A DNA stretch of 52,359 bases from Nocardia sp. CNY236 (GTDB lineage Bacteria; Actinomycetota; Actinomycetes; Mycobacteriales; Mycobacteriaceae). Position 1 is the stretch's first letter. The number at the start of each line of letters is the position of its first letter. Shown in pieces: positions 17,501 to 26,600 of this stretch. The DNA lies in contig NZ_AXVD01000036.1 in the NCBI RefSeq assembly GCF_000482385.1, positions 1 to 52,359 of the forward strand. Reading direction: 5' to 3'. Below the pieces are notes generated by a model. That model ran no database searches, was not told where the DNA came from, and saw only the letters and a program-made list of their open reading frames with translations. Both the position numbers and the translations under genes were made by a program.

Positions 17501-17660
17501 GCTGTTCGGGTGTCCGCACGCCGCCGGGGAATCGGCAGCTCACCGCGACGATCGCCACCGGCTCCCGCAGCTGCTCGGTCAATGCGCGGTTCTGCTGTCG
17601 CAACTGCTGGTTGTCCAGCAGCGAGGCGCGCAGAGCCTCGACCACCTGGTCTGTTGTCAT
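11538..17660 (-). CDS. PKS-D: terminal module, KS-AT-DH-KR-ACP-TE
   Basis: A 2040-residue single-module synthase that adds the last extender and releases the chain as a macrolactone. Rough domains: docking helix 1-31; KS 32-447 (DTACSSS, Cys197; EAHGTGT; the third motif is KSNLTHT instead of KSNIGHT); AT 547-897 with GHSQGE but YAPH (739-742) in place of YASH, and GLGGEW in place of GQGSQW; DH 912-1200 with intact HAVRGTVLLP and HPALLD; KR 1393-1623, B-type (IDD, catalytic Tyr in SAYAAAN); ACP 1657-1740 (GFDSL); TE 1763-2040 with GSSSG (Ser1896), LLDTY and GDHFS. The expected product is an alpha-methoxy, alpha,beta-unsaturated thioester closed onto a hydroxyl. The start ATG 17660 has AAGGGA upstream; an ATG at 17693 overlapping the previous stop is less likely. 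It is followed by fkbK after 28 bases. In order of action it corresponds to the last synthase (AV) of a bafilomycin-type line. Confidence 0.97.
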   Translation of the reverse strand: MTTDQVVEALRASLLDNQQLRQQNRALTEQLREPVAIVAVSCRFPGGVRTPEQLWDLLVAERDAVTAVPDDRGWDLPQDVGDPPLRGGFLHEAMEFDAGFFGISPREALAMDPQQRLLLEVCWEGIERAGIDPQTLRGTDTAVFAGVINSEYGSRLDHTPEDLAGFLGTGTIPSVVSGRVSYLLGLEGPAVSLDTACSSSLVAVHLACQALRCGDTALALAGGVTVMSGPGVLSGASRQGGLARDGRCKSFAASADGAAFGEGVGMVVLERLGDARRNNHPVLATIRGSAVNQDGASNGLTAPNGPAQVRVIRKALQNAGLSPAHVDALEAHGTGTVLGDPIEAQAVLEVYGQDRPVGRPLLMGSLKSNLTHTQAAAGVGGIIKMVLAMRHGLLPRSLHIDQPSTQIDWSRGDVELLRSAVPWPVTGHPRRAAVSSFGASGTNAHLVLESDPGEPEAAPPVRADGPTVWLLSARTSAALRAQAHRLHAHVAADPDLHPADVAMSLALTRPRFDKRAALVGADRVELLDALDMLSRGRNDGDTARKHGKVVFVFPGLGGEWPGMARELLDSEPVFAARMADCARVLANHIDWSLVAVLRQEPAAPSIDRVDVLQPVLFSVLVSLAAVWQAHGIDPAAVVGHSQGEVAAAYVAGILSLEDAAAIVVGRSRALATVSGGGAMATVLLTVGEAEKLIDGYGDRLSIAAVNGPRVVVLAGEAIALEEFLAESDDVMAFRTPIDYAPHSAVIDSVRAPLLTSLAGLAPGAGTVPMLSTTDVDWVRPGRLGPEYWFRNLRQGVYFHDALRILFDAGYRTFIEVGPHPTLTFNIQDAAADAGIDGLTVLETLRRGEADMPRLLTALGRAHVSGLPVDWRPTFARAGARRVDVPTYAFQRQRYWLDSTPAGGDPAAIGQDDPRHPVLRAAVELPGTGDTVFTGRLSVATQPWLADHAVRGTVLLPGAAYLEMAAHAGRHLGCDSIEELTLAAPLVLPGAADRGVADGVRLRLTVGAADRTGRRTLEIHSRPQDVDSGAEWTHHGSGVLAPVTQPSPPDVPRAPWPPAGARQMKVARLYSILDARGVEYGPAFRGLRAAWTAGEEIFAEVALPETVAGEFRVHPALLDAFLHTITLRNADADTDPDTQPAATGVPLPYSWQNVRIWTDVPAGRGLRVVLRPVGSDAVSLEVVDEDRRPVVTVGALTMRTASFDSLQAPTDSLFRVEWPQLDSTGIGAPPTSGRWAVLGDRDDRLLPGTLPGVGADPTGLDAVLLPCPPTGCGTPEAVCAATAQVLAHLQAWLTRPADGCPPLVVLTRGAVDLGEQPVDIVGAAIWGLVRSAQQEHPDRIVLLDTDDPRATTELLGAVLARDESQVALRAGKIHVPRLARVRDAGGSAALFDGEGTVLLTGGAGTLAGILARHLVTCHGVRRLLLVGRRDPAESVSLVAELTALGAQVAAESCDVTDRAAVDAVLARIPPHHPLTGVVHTAGVIDDAMLSDVTPRQLSQVLQPKIAGAWNLHEATSGLPLRAFVVYSSIAGAFGGPGQSAYAAANVAMDALMVARHRSGLPAKSLAWGLWEQRSELTEKLSIADLDRMSRSGIRALSAESGAALFDAASTVSDPVLVLADLDFATLRDGPVPPLLRSLVRTASRVRSATDDRLRERLTAASSDEQPGIVLETIRLYAAKVLGHADAAAIGADEQFLSVGFDSLTALELRNRLAEALGVSLLPTVVFSSGTPAELAQLVVAEWRSAAAGPAAQRPAAEPPDDRVSDPVGVLFRQLCRRGKADEAVDLLKNASALRAEFHTGAELRDTDDPPQLVRITVGTDAPELVCLGSLVALGGGHQYARLVAHFRGAYGASALAAPGFLPGQRLPSTMSALFDYQAEEILERVGSERPLILLGSSSGGIVAHGVAGQLEQRGIRPAAVVLLDTYLATDKAMTQFNNILLQGMFDREDQAVPMDSARLTAMGKYFRILDDYRPPVVEAPTVLVRASSPLGETAPAVGDWRSRWPGAHTVVDVPGDHFSMLEQHSATTAGAVSDWLESILA

Positions 17661-17685
17661 CGCAGTCCCTTCCCTGTCGGTCTGT

Positions 17686-20600
17686 TCAGGCATGACCGTC
17701 CCCAAGGGCCATGCGCACCAGACCATCGACATCCATGCCCTCGATCGATTCCGATTCGATCGATTCCGGCTCGTCCGGCGGGGGTGCATGGGTCCCCGGT
17801 CCTGATTGCTGTAGGCGCAGTAACGCATCCAGTAGGCCGGCCGACCGCAACCGCTGCGGCGAGATGGTCGCCAGCAGGTGGCGCACCGATTCGTCGTCGA
17901 TGCCTTCGCTCGGCCGCACCGTGGGCACCGCAGGCACCAGGCGCTCGGCGATATGGGCCGCCACGGCCTCGGGCGTCGGATGGTCGAAAACGAGGGTCGC
18001 GGGCAGCCGCAAGCCGGTCACCGCGTTGAGCTGGTTACGCAGCTCGACCGAGGTCAGTGAGTCGAACCCGAGATCCTGGAAGGCGAGTTCCGGATCGACG
18101 GCGGCCGCGTCCGGATGCCGTAGCACCCGCGCGACCTTCTCTCGAACGAGGTCCGCCAGCACTGTCTTTCGCTCCGACAGATCGAGCTCGGCCAGGCGCA
18201 GGCGCAGGCTATTCGCTTCGGCGGCACCGGCGGTGGCGGCTACCGGGCGGACCACTTCGCGAACCAGGCCCCGCAGCAGGGCGGGCACCTCGGCCGCGGT
18301 TGCCAGGCGGTGCCGGTCCAGGTCCAGGCGTACCGGCACCAGTACCGCCGCATCCTGCCGCAGCACGGCGTCGAACAGTGTCAGGCCCTCGGCATCGGAG
18401 AACGCCGCGACGCCGCCACGAGTCACCCGCTGCCTGTTGGTCTCGTCGAGATGTTCGGTCATCGCGCTGCGCTGCGCCCACAGTCCCCAGGCGATGGACT
18501 GCGCGGTGCGGCCCTGGGCGCGTCGGTCGGCGGCCAGCGCATCGAGGAATGCGTTGGCGGCGGCGTAATTGGCCTGGCCCGCATTGCCGATGACGCCGGC
18601 TGCGGAGGAGAACAACAGGAATGCCGACAGTGGAAGTTCACGGGTCAGGTCGTGCAGATGCAGTGCGCCGTCGACCTTGGGTTCGAGCACGGCGTGCAGC
18701 CGCTCGGTGGTCAGCGATGGGATGATGCCGTCGTCCAGGACGCCCGCGGTGTGCACGACAGCGGTCAGCGGGTGCTGTGCGGGGATCTGTGCCAGGGCCG
18801 CGGCGAGCTGGTCCCGGTCGCTGACGTCGCACGCGACGATCTGCGCCTCGGCGCCCAGGTCGCTCAGATCGGCGACCAACCCGGCGGCCTCTGGTGTGTG
18901 CGGACCTCGGCGGCTGACCAGCAGCAGTCGGCGTATCTCGTAGTCGCGCACCAGATGCCGGGCAATGAGCCCGGCGAGCACGCCACTCGCTCCGGTGATC
19001 AGCACAGTGCCCGAAGGATCGAAGACGGTCGCGCCCGCGCTGGGCTCCGGGACTCGCGCCAGCCTGGCGCCGAGCAGACCGCCCACTCTCACCACCAGCT
19101 GCGGTTCACCGGTCGCCAGAGCCGTCGGCAGCAGCGCGAACAGTTCCGCCGGATCGATGGCGTCGACCAGCACGAACCGGTCCGGGTACTCGGACTGTGC
19201 CGAGCGGACGAGACCGCACACTGCCGCACCCGCCAGGTCGGGCACTCCCTCACCAGGGGATGCCTCGACGGCGCCGCTGGTCACGACGACCAGGCGGCTG
19301 TCGGAGTACCGGTCATCGGCCAGCCACTGTTGGATCAGCGCCAGCGCGGTGGCCGTCACCGTCCGGACGGTCTCGGCGTCTGCACTGGCGGACCGACACT
19401 CGACGAGAACTACGTCCGGCACCGGCGCTCCCGTGTCGATCGCCGCGCCGAGCGCGTCGAGGTCGGCATAGGTGTCCGGAGGAACATCGAGCGCTGCGAA
19501 TTCTGGTGCACAACAATCGAGTAGAGTTGGCGATTGGTCCTGTGCGCCTATCGGGCCGAGCACTGCTGGCTGCCCAGTGGCGGGTAGCGGTGCGCCGAGA
19601 CCGGGCAACGGCGTCCACTCCACACGCAAGAGTGCGTCCGGCGCGGCGAACGCACTCAGCGAGTCCGTCGGTATCGGGCGGACCGCCAAAGCCGCGACCG
19701 AGACCACCGGGCTGCCCTGTGGGTCGGTGGCCTCGATCGCCACATCCCCGGTTGTGGTGAACGTCAGCCGAACCCGCAAGTGGGTCGCCCCGATCGCGTG
19801 CAAGCGCACGTGATTCCAGGAGAACGGGACCTGCGCGGTGCCCGGCTCGGGCACGACGTCACCCGCGGGGCCGAGCCGGATTCCGTGCAAGGCAGCGTCC
19901 AGCAGAGCGGGGTGCACGCCGTATGCTGCGGCGGCGAGATCGTCGTTGTCGGGCAGTCGGACCTCGGTGAAGACTTCGTCGCCGCGCCGCCAGGCTGCCC
20001 GAACGCCGCGGAAGGCGGGACCGTATCGGTATCCGGATTCGCCGAATCGGTCGTACAGGTCCTCGACTGCCACCGGTGTGGCGCCCGGCGGCGGCCAGTG
20101 CTGCGGCACGGTGGGACAGTCGACCGCAAGCTCGGCCATGCTCCCCGTCGCGTGCCTGATCCACTGCGTGGCCAGCCGGTTTTCCGGCCGTGAGTACACA
20201 GCCAGCGTACGACTGCCGTCCTCGGCGGGTGCGTCCACACGTACTTGGATGCGCGCAGCCCCGGCCACGGGGAGCACCAGAGGCGTCTCCAATGCGAGTT
20301 CGTCGAGCACCGCGCAGCCCGCCTCGGTAGCGGCCTGCAGCGCCAGCTCGACGAACGCCGTCCCGGGCAGCAACACCACATCCGATACCGCGTGGTCGGC
20401 CAGCCAGGGGTGGCTGTGCAGCGACAATCGGCCGCCGAGCAGGATCTCACCGGTACCGGCGATCTCGGTGGCCGCGCTCAGCAGTGGATGCCGCGTGGCG
20501 TCCAGGCCGGAGGCGGCAAGATCGGCAGCGTCGGAACCGGCGGCGGGTAGCGCCCAGTAATGCCGGTGTTGGAAGGGGTAGGTCGGCAGGTCGATGCGAC

Positions 20601-23600
20601 GGGCGCCGGGGAAGAACGCCGACCAGTTCACCGGTCGCCCGCACGACCACGCTTCGCCCAGCGAGAGCAGCAGCCGACGGATGTCGCCTTCGTCCCGGCG
20701 CAGGGTGGCGAGCACGGTACCGTCGCGCCCAGCCGCCTCCAACGTCTGCTCGATCGGCACCGTGAGCACAGGGTGGGGGCTGACCTCGATAAAGGCAGTG
20801 AACCCCTGCTGGGACAACGAGAGTACGGCCGGCTCGAAAACAACTGTCCGACGCAAATTTTCATACCAGTAGGCGGCATCCATGATGCTGGTGTCGAGCC
20901 ACTCCCCCGTCACCGTGGACAACAGCGGCACCTCGGCGACCCTCGGGGTGATGGAGTCCAACGTTCGCAACAGCTCGGACTCGATGCGGTGTACGTGCGC
21001 CGAGTGCGATGCATAGTCGACATCGATACGCCGGGACCGAACGGCCTGGGCATCACATGCGGCCAGCAGCTCCCCGATCGCTTCCGTCTCGCCCGAGACC
21101 ACGACTGCCGACGGGCCGTTCACCGCGGCCACCGACAGCCGCGCACCCCATGACGCGAGCAGCTGCTCCACCCGCGGCAACGGTAGTGCGATCGACGCCA
21201 TCGCACCCGTCCCGGCGAGTTCGCCGAGCGCGCGCGAGCGCAGCGCAACCACACGTGCACCATCGGCGAGCGACAGGCCGCCCGCAACGACGGCCGCGGC
21301 GATCTCACCCTGGGAGTGACCGACCACCGCATCGGGCACGACGCCGTGTGAGCGCCAGACCGCGGCCAGTGACACCATCATCGCGAACAGCACCGGCTGC
21401 ACCACGTCGACCCGATCCAGCGGGGCGCCCGAGCGCACCACATCCAACAGCGACCAATCGACGTAAGCGGACAGCGCCGCAGCACACTCGGACATCCGGT
21501 CGGCGAACACCGCCGATTCGACCAGCAGCTCCCGGGCCATGCCGGGCCACTGGGAGCCCTGACCCGGGAAGACGAAGACCGTCTTGCCGTCGATGTCCTG
21601 CACGCCGGACACCGCTGCGGGCGTATCGGTTCCACCGGCCAGGGCGTGCAGCGCGGCCGGGAGTTCGTCGCGGTCCCCGACCAACACGCGACGGTACGCG
21701 AACGCGGTGCGGCCGGCGAGTGTGCGTCCGACGTCGGCAGGGTCCACCGTGCCGGTCCGGTCCACGTGCTCGCTCAGACGTGCCGCCTGCTGTGCCAGCG
21801 CCGCCGAGGTGCGCGCCGACAGGACCCAGGGCAGTGGTCCGGGAACCGAATTCTGCTGCTCCGCTGCCATATCCGGTTCGGGCGCTTGTTCCAGAACGAC
21901 GTGCGCGTTGGTTCCGCTGAGGCCGAAGGAGGAGACGCCGGCCCGGCGCACTCGGTCGGTCTGCGGCCAGGGCGACAACTCGGTCACGAGTGCCACAGCG
22001 CCCGCATCCCAGTCGACGTGGCTGGTCGGTTCATCGATGTGCAGAGTCGGGGGAACCTGCGCGTGGCGCAGCGCCAGCACCATTTTCATCACTCCGGCGA
22101 CGCCCGAAGCGGCCTGGGTATGGCCGATGTTCGATTTGAGCGAGCCGATCAGCAGCGGCCGATCATCGGTGCGGTCCCGACCGTAGGTGGCCAGCAACGC
22201 CTGTGCCTCGATCGGGTCACCGAGGGTGGTGCCGGTGCCGTGCGCCTCCACCACATCGACGTCCGCGGCCGACAGCCGGGCATCGGCCAGCGCCGCACGG
22301 ATGACCCGCTGCTGCGATGGACCGTTGGGCGCCGATAGACCGTTGCTGGCGCCGTCGGAGTTCACGGCGCAACCGCGCAGCACGGCCAGCACCGGGTGCC
22401 CGGTGCGTCGAGCGTCGCTGAGCCGCTCGACGATCAGGACGCCGACGCCCTCGCCCATGCCCATACCGTCGGCGGCCTCGGCGAAAGCTTTGCAGTGGCC
22501 GTCTGCCGCGAGTCCGCGTTGCCGGGAGAAGCTCAGGATCGCACCGGGCATCGACATCACTGCAACGCCGCCGACCAGGGCCAGTGCGCAATCACCGCTG
22601 CGCAGCGCGCGGACCGCGGTGTGCAGTGCCACCAGCGACGACGAGCAGGCGGTGTCGACGGTCAGTGCGGGCCCCTCCAGACCGAAGGTGTATGCGATGC
22701 GACCGGAGACGATGCTCGGGGCGCTGCCGGTCAGCAGATGCCCGTCGTCGTGCCCGGACCGGGCCACAGCGGAGCCGTAATCGCCGTAGTTGACGCCGAT
22801 GTAGACCCCGGTCCGGGATCCGCGCAACGTCTCCGGATCGAGGCCCGCACGCTCCATGGCCTCCCAGGAGGTCTCCAACAGCAGCCGCTGCTGCGGATCC
22901 ATGGCGATGGCCTCACGAGGGGAGATTCCGAAGAAGCCCGCATCGAATTCGGCGGCGTCGTGCAGGAATCCGCCGTGCCGCGTGGTCGCGGTGCCCGGGT
23001 GGTCGGGGTCCGGATCGAACAGTTCCTCCACGCTCGGCCAGCCGCGGTCGCTGGGGAAGCCGCTGATCGTATCGCCGCCCTCGCATAGCAGCTGCCACAG
23101 CTTCTCCGGGGTGTCGATGCCGCCGGGCAGGCGGCAACTCATCGCGACGATCGCGATCGGGTCGTCGTCCGGGGCGGTGGTCGGCGCCGGTGCGGTATCG
23201 GTGGGTACCCCGGCCGCGAACAGTTCGGCCTCGAGGTGCGCGGCGAGCGCGTCCGCGCAGGGGTGATCGAAGACGAGCGAGGAGGGCAACCGCAGCCCGG
23301 TGGCGGCATTGAGCCGGTTGCGCAGCTCGACAGCAGTCAACGACGCGAAGCCCAGTTCCTGGAATGCTTTGCCCGGCGGCACGTGTCGCGGTGAGTCGTG
23401 CCCCAGGACCGCGGCGGCATGGGTTCGGGCGAGATCGAGCAGGGCACGGCGCCGCTCCGCGACCGGCAGTCGGTCCAGTCGTTGCCGCAGCTGTGCGCTG
23501 TCCGACGGGTCGGCAGCAGTGCGCTGCAGCGCGCTGCGCGCCTCGGGAATGGTCTGCAGCAGCGGGCTGGGGCGACTGGAGGCGAAAACGGGAGCGAACC

Positions 23601-26600
23601 TGTCCCAGTCGACGTCGGCGACGGCGATGACCGTTTCGTCGTCATCGAGGGTCTGCTGCAGAGCGGCGATGGCCGTAGCCGGATCCATCCGGCGCAGACC
23701 GTGCTCGTCGAGCTTGAACAGGTCGCCGGCCGGTGCCGTGCCGGGGTCACCCGTGCGCCAGACACCCCAGTCGACAGTGGTCGCGGTCAGGCCCCGCATG
23801 CGTCGGTGCTGGGCCAGGGCATGCAGGTAGGCATTGCCCGCGGCGTAGGCGCCGTGATCGCCGCTGCCCCAGAGACCAGCGATCGAGGAGACCAGGACGA
23901 ACGCATCGAGGTCCCGGTCGAGCAGGGCGTCGAGGTGCGCCGCCCCGGCTGCCTTGGCCCCGACGACATCGGCGAACGCACCGAGCGGGGCGGCCGTGAG
24001 CGGGGCGAGGGCGATGAATGCTGCGGCATGCACCACCGCGGTGACCGGGGTGCCTTGCGCATCGAGGTCGGCGAGCATTCGCTCGACCTGGTCACGGTCG
24101 GCGAGGTCGCAGACCGGCGTGCTCAGCCGGGCACCGTACGCGGTCAGGTCGCCGCGCAGCTGCGCGGCGGCGGGCGCCTGCGCGCCATGGCGGCCGGGCA
24201 CGACCACGTGCTCGGATCCGCCACGGGCCAACCACCGGGCGAGATGCCCGCCCACCGCCCCGGTGCCACCGGTCAGCAGGACCGTCCCCCGGGGCCGCCA
24301 GGGACGGCTGTCGGGGTTCGACGGGCGGGCTGCATGCATCAGTCTTCGGGCGAACAACCCGCTCGGTCGGAGCGCGAGCTGGTCCTCACCCGCGACGTCA
24401 CCCGCCCCGCTGAGGGCGGCGCCGAGTCGTATTCGGGCGGCATCGTCCGGTTCCGGCGGCAGATCCAGCAGACCGCCCCACCGGTGGGGCTGTTCGAGAG
24501 CCGCTACCATGCCCACGCCCCACACCATCGCCTGCCGGGGAGCGGTGAGCACATCGGCGGAGTCGGTGGTGATCGCACCACTGGTCACACACCACAACCG
24601 GGCCGTGCTCGCGATGTCGGCCAGCGCTTGGACCAAGGCGACAGTGAGCGCGACACCGACCGGCAGGGCCGGATACCGCGGATGCGGTCGCTCGGCGATC
24701 GCCGACAGGGAAACGATTCCGGTCGGCGCGGTACCACCGAGCCCACGCAGGCGTGCGGCGAGAATATCGCGGTCGACGTCCTCGTCGGCGAGTTCGATGC
24801 GGTCGAGGTCTGCACCGAGCTCGGTCAATGCGCGCTCGATCCATTGCGCGTGGCGCGAATTGCTTGCCACACCGGGCACGACGAGCAACCACCGGCCGGT
24901 GAGCAGCGCGGCCGACGGGTCGGCGAGCCGGTGCCAAGCGATGCGGTAGCGCAGCGGGTCGGCGGGTCGGCCGAGTGCGCCGGGACCGGACTGCGCGACG
25001 GGTTCCGGCCAAAAGCGCCGCTCCTGAAACGGGTAGGTGGGCAGGCCGACCGGGCCAGCGCCCACGAAAGCCGGTGTCCAGTCGACGGTTACACCGCGCA
25101 CCCACAGTTCGGCAGCCGAGGCCAGGACTCGCCGCAGGCCGCCCTCGTCCCGCCGCAGGGTGCCGACTACCACCGCGGAGGTCGCTCCCGCGGCCTCGAC
25201 AGTGTCCTGTACCGGGACGGTGAGCACGGGGTGTGGCGATACCTCGACGAACACATCGTGTCCTTGCCGGGCCAGGTCGCCGATCGCGGTCTCGAACCGG
25301 ACAGTGGCACGCAGATTGCGATACCAGTAGTCGGCGTTCATCTCGGCGGTGTCGAGCCAGTCGCCGGTGAGCGTGGAGAACAGCGGGATGCGGCCGGTAC
25401 GCGGAGAGATATCGGCGAGCACCGACAGCAGCTCGTCGGCGATCCGTTCGACCTGCCCCGAGTGCGAGGCGTAGTCGACCGGCACCCGCGTGGCGCGCAC
25501 GCCGCGGTCGTCGCAGCTGACGACCAACTCGGCGAGGGCGTCCGGATCACCGGATACGACGGTGGAAGCGGGGCCGTTGACAGCTGCCACCGAGACACGA
25601 CCAGCCCACGGTGTGAGCTGTGCCTGCGTGTCGTCGTGGCCGAGCGCGAGGGCGACCATACCGCCGTGCCCGGCCAGCGCGCCGATCGCGCGACTGCGCA
25701 AGCTCACCACTTTCGCGCCGTCGGCCAGCGACAACCCGCCCGCGACGACGGCGGCGGCGATCTCTCCCTGGCTGTGACCGACGACCGCGTCGGGTTCGAC
25801 TCCCCAAGAGCGCCAGAGCGCGGCGAGCGAAACCATCATCGCGAACAGCGCCGGTTGGACGACGTCGACGCGCTCGAGCGACGGCGCGCCCGGAGCGCCG
25901 CACAGCACCTCGGTCAAGGACCAGGAGACGACCCCGGTCAACGCCTGCTCGCATTCGGCGATCGAGGCGGCGAAGACCGGCGACTCGGCGAGCAGGTCGC
26001 GGGCCATGCGGTCCCACTGCGCGCCTTGGCCGGGGAACACGAACACGGTCCGGCCGATGCTCGAATCGCTCTTGCCGACAACGATGTTCGGTGCGGACGT
26101 GTGGTCGCGGGCCAGTTCGCCGAGTCCATCGAGCAGATCGGCGCGGGCGCCCGCGACCACAACGGCGCGCTGCTCGAACGCTGTCCGGGTCGCTGCCAGC
26201 GAGAACCCGACATCGGCTGGGTCGAGGGCGGGATCGGCGGTCAGCGCACCCATCAACCGCACCGCCTGATCGCGCAGCGCGGCCGGACTGCGTCCAGCCA
26301 ACGCATAGGGCCCAACCGCCGGGCGGGGTGGGCGCGGTTCGGTGCTCTCGGGCTCGGGTGCGGGCGCTTGTTCGAGAATGACGTGCGCATTGGTACCGCT
26401 CATGCCGAATGCCGAAACACCCGCTCGCCTGGGCCTTTCGGTCGGTGGCCAAGGGCGGCTCTCGCTGAGCAACCGGATAGTGCCGCTGGACCAGTCGACA
26501 TGCGGGGTGGGCTCGGTGATGTGCAGTGAACGGGGCAGGATGCCGTGCTGCAGCGCCAGCACGGTCTTGATCACGCCCGCGATCCCGGCCGCTGCCTGGG

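Noticed and set aside
17661..17693. ATG at 17693 as the PKS-D start, overlapping the PKS-C stop
   Set aside because: The downstream ATG 17660 has a good AAGGGA site and yields the standard docking N-terminus.
23398..26529. A 1043-codon open frame on the + strand opposite PKS-C
   Set aside because: Antisense shadow of GC-rich PKS coding sequence; no family motif, low-complexity Arg/Gly/His-rich translation. The same holds for the + strand frames at 12129-14798 and 29536-31602.
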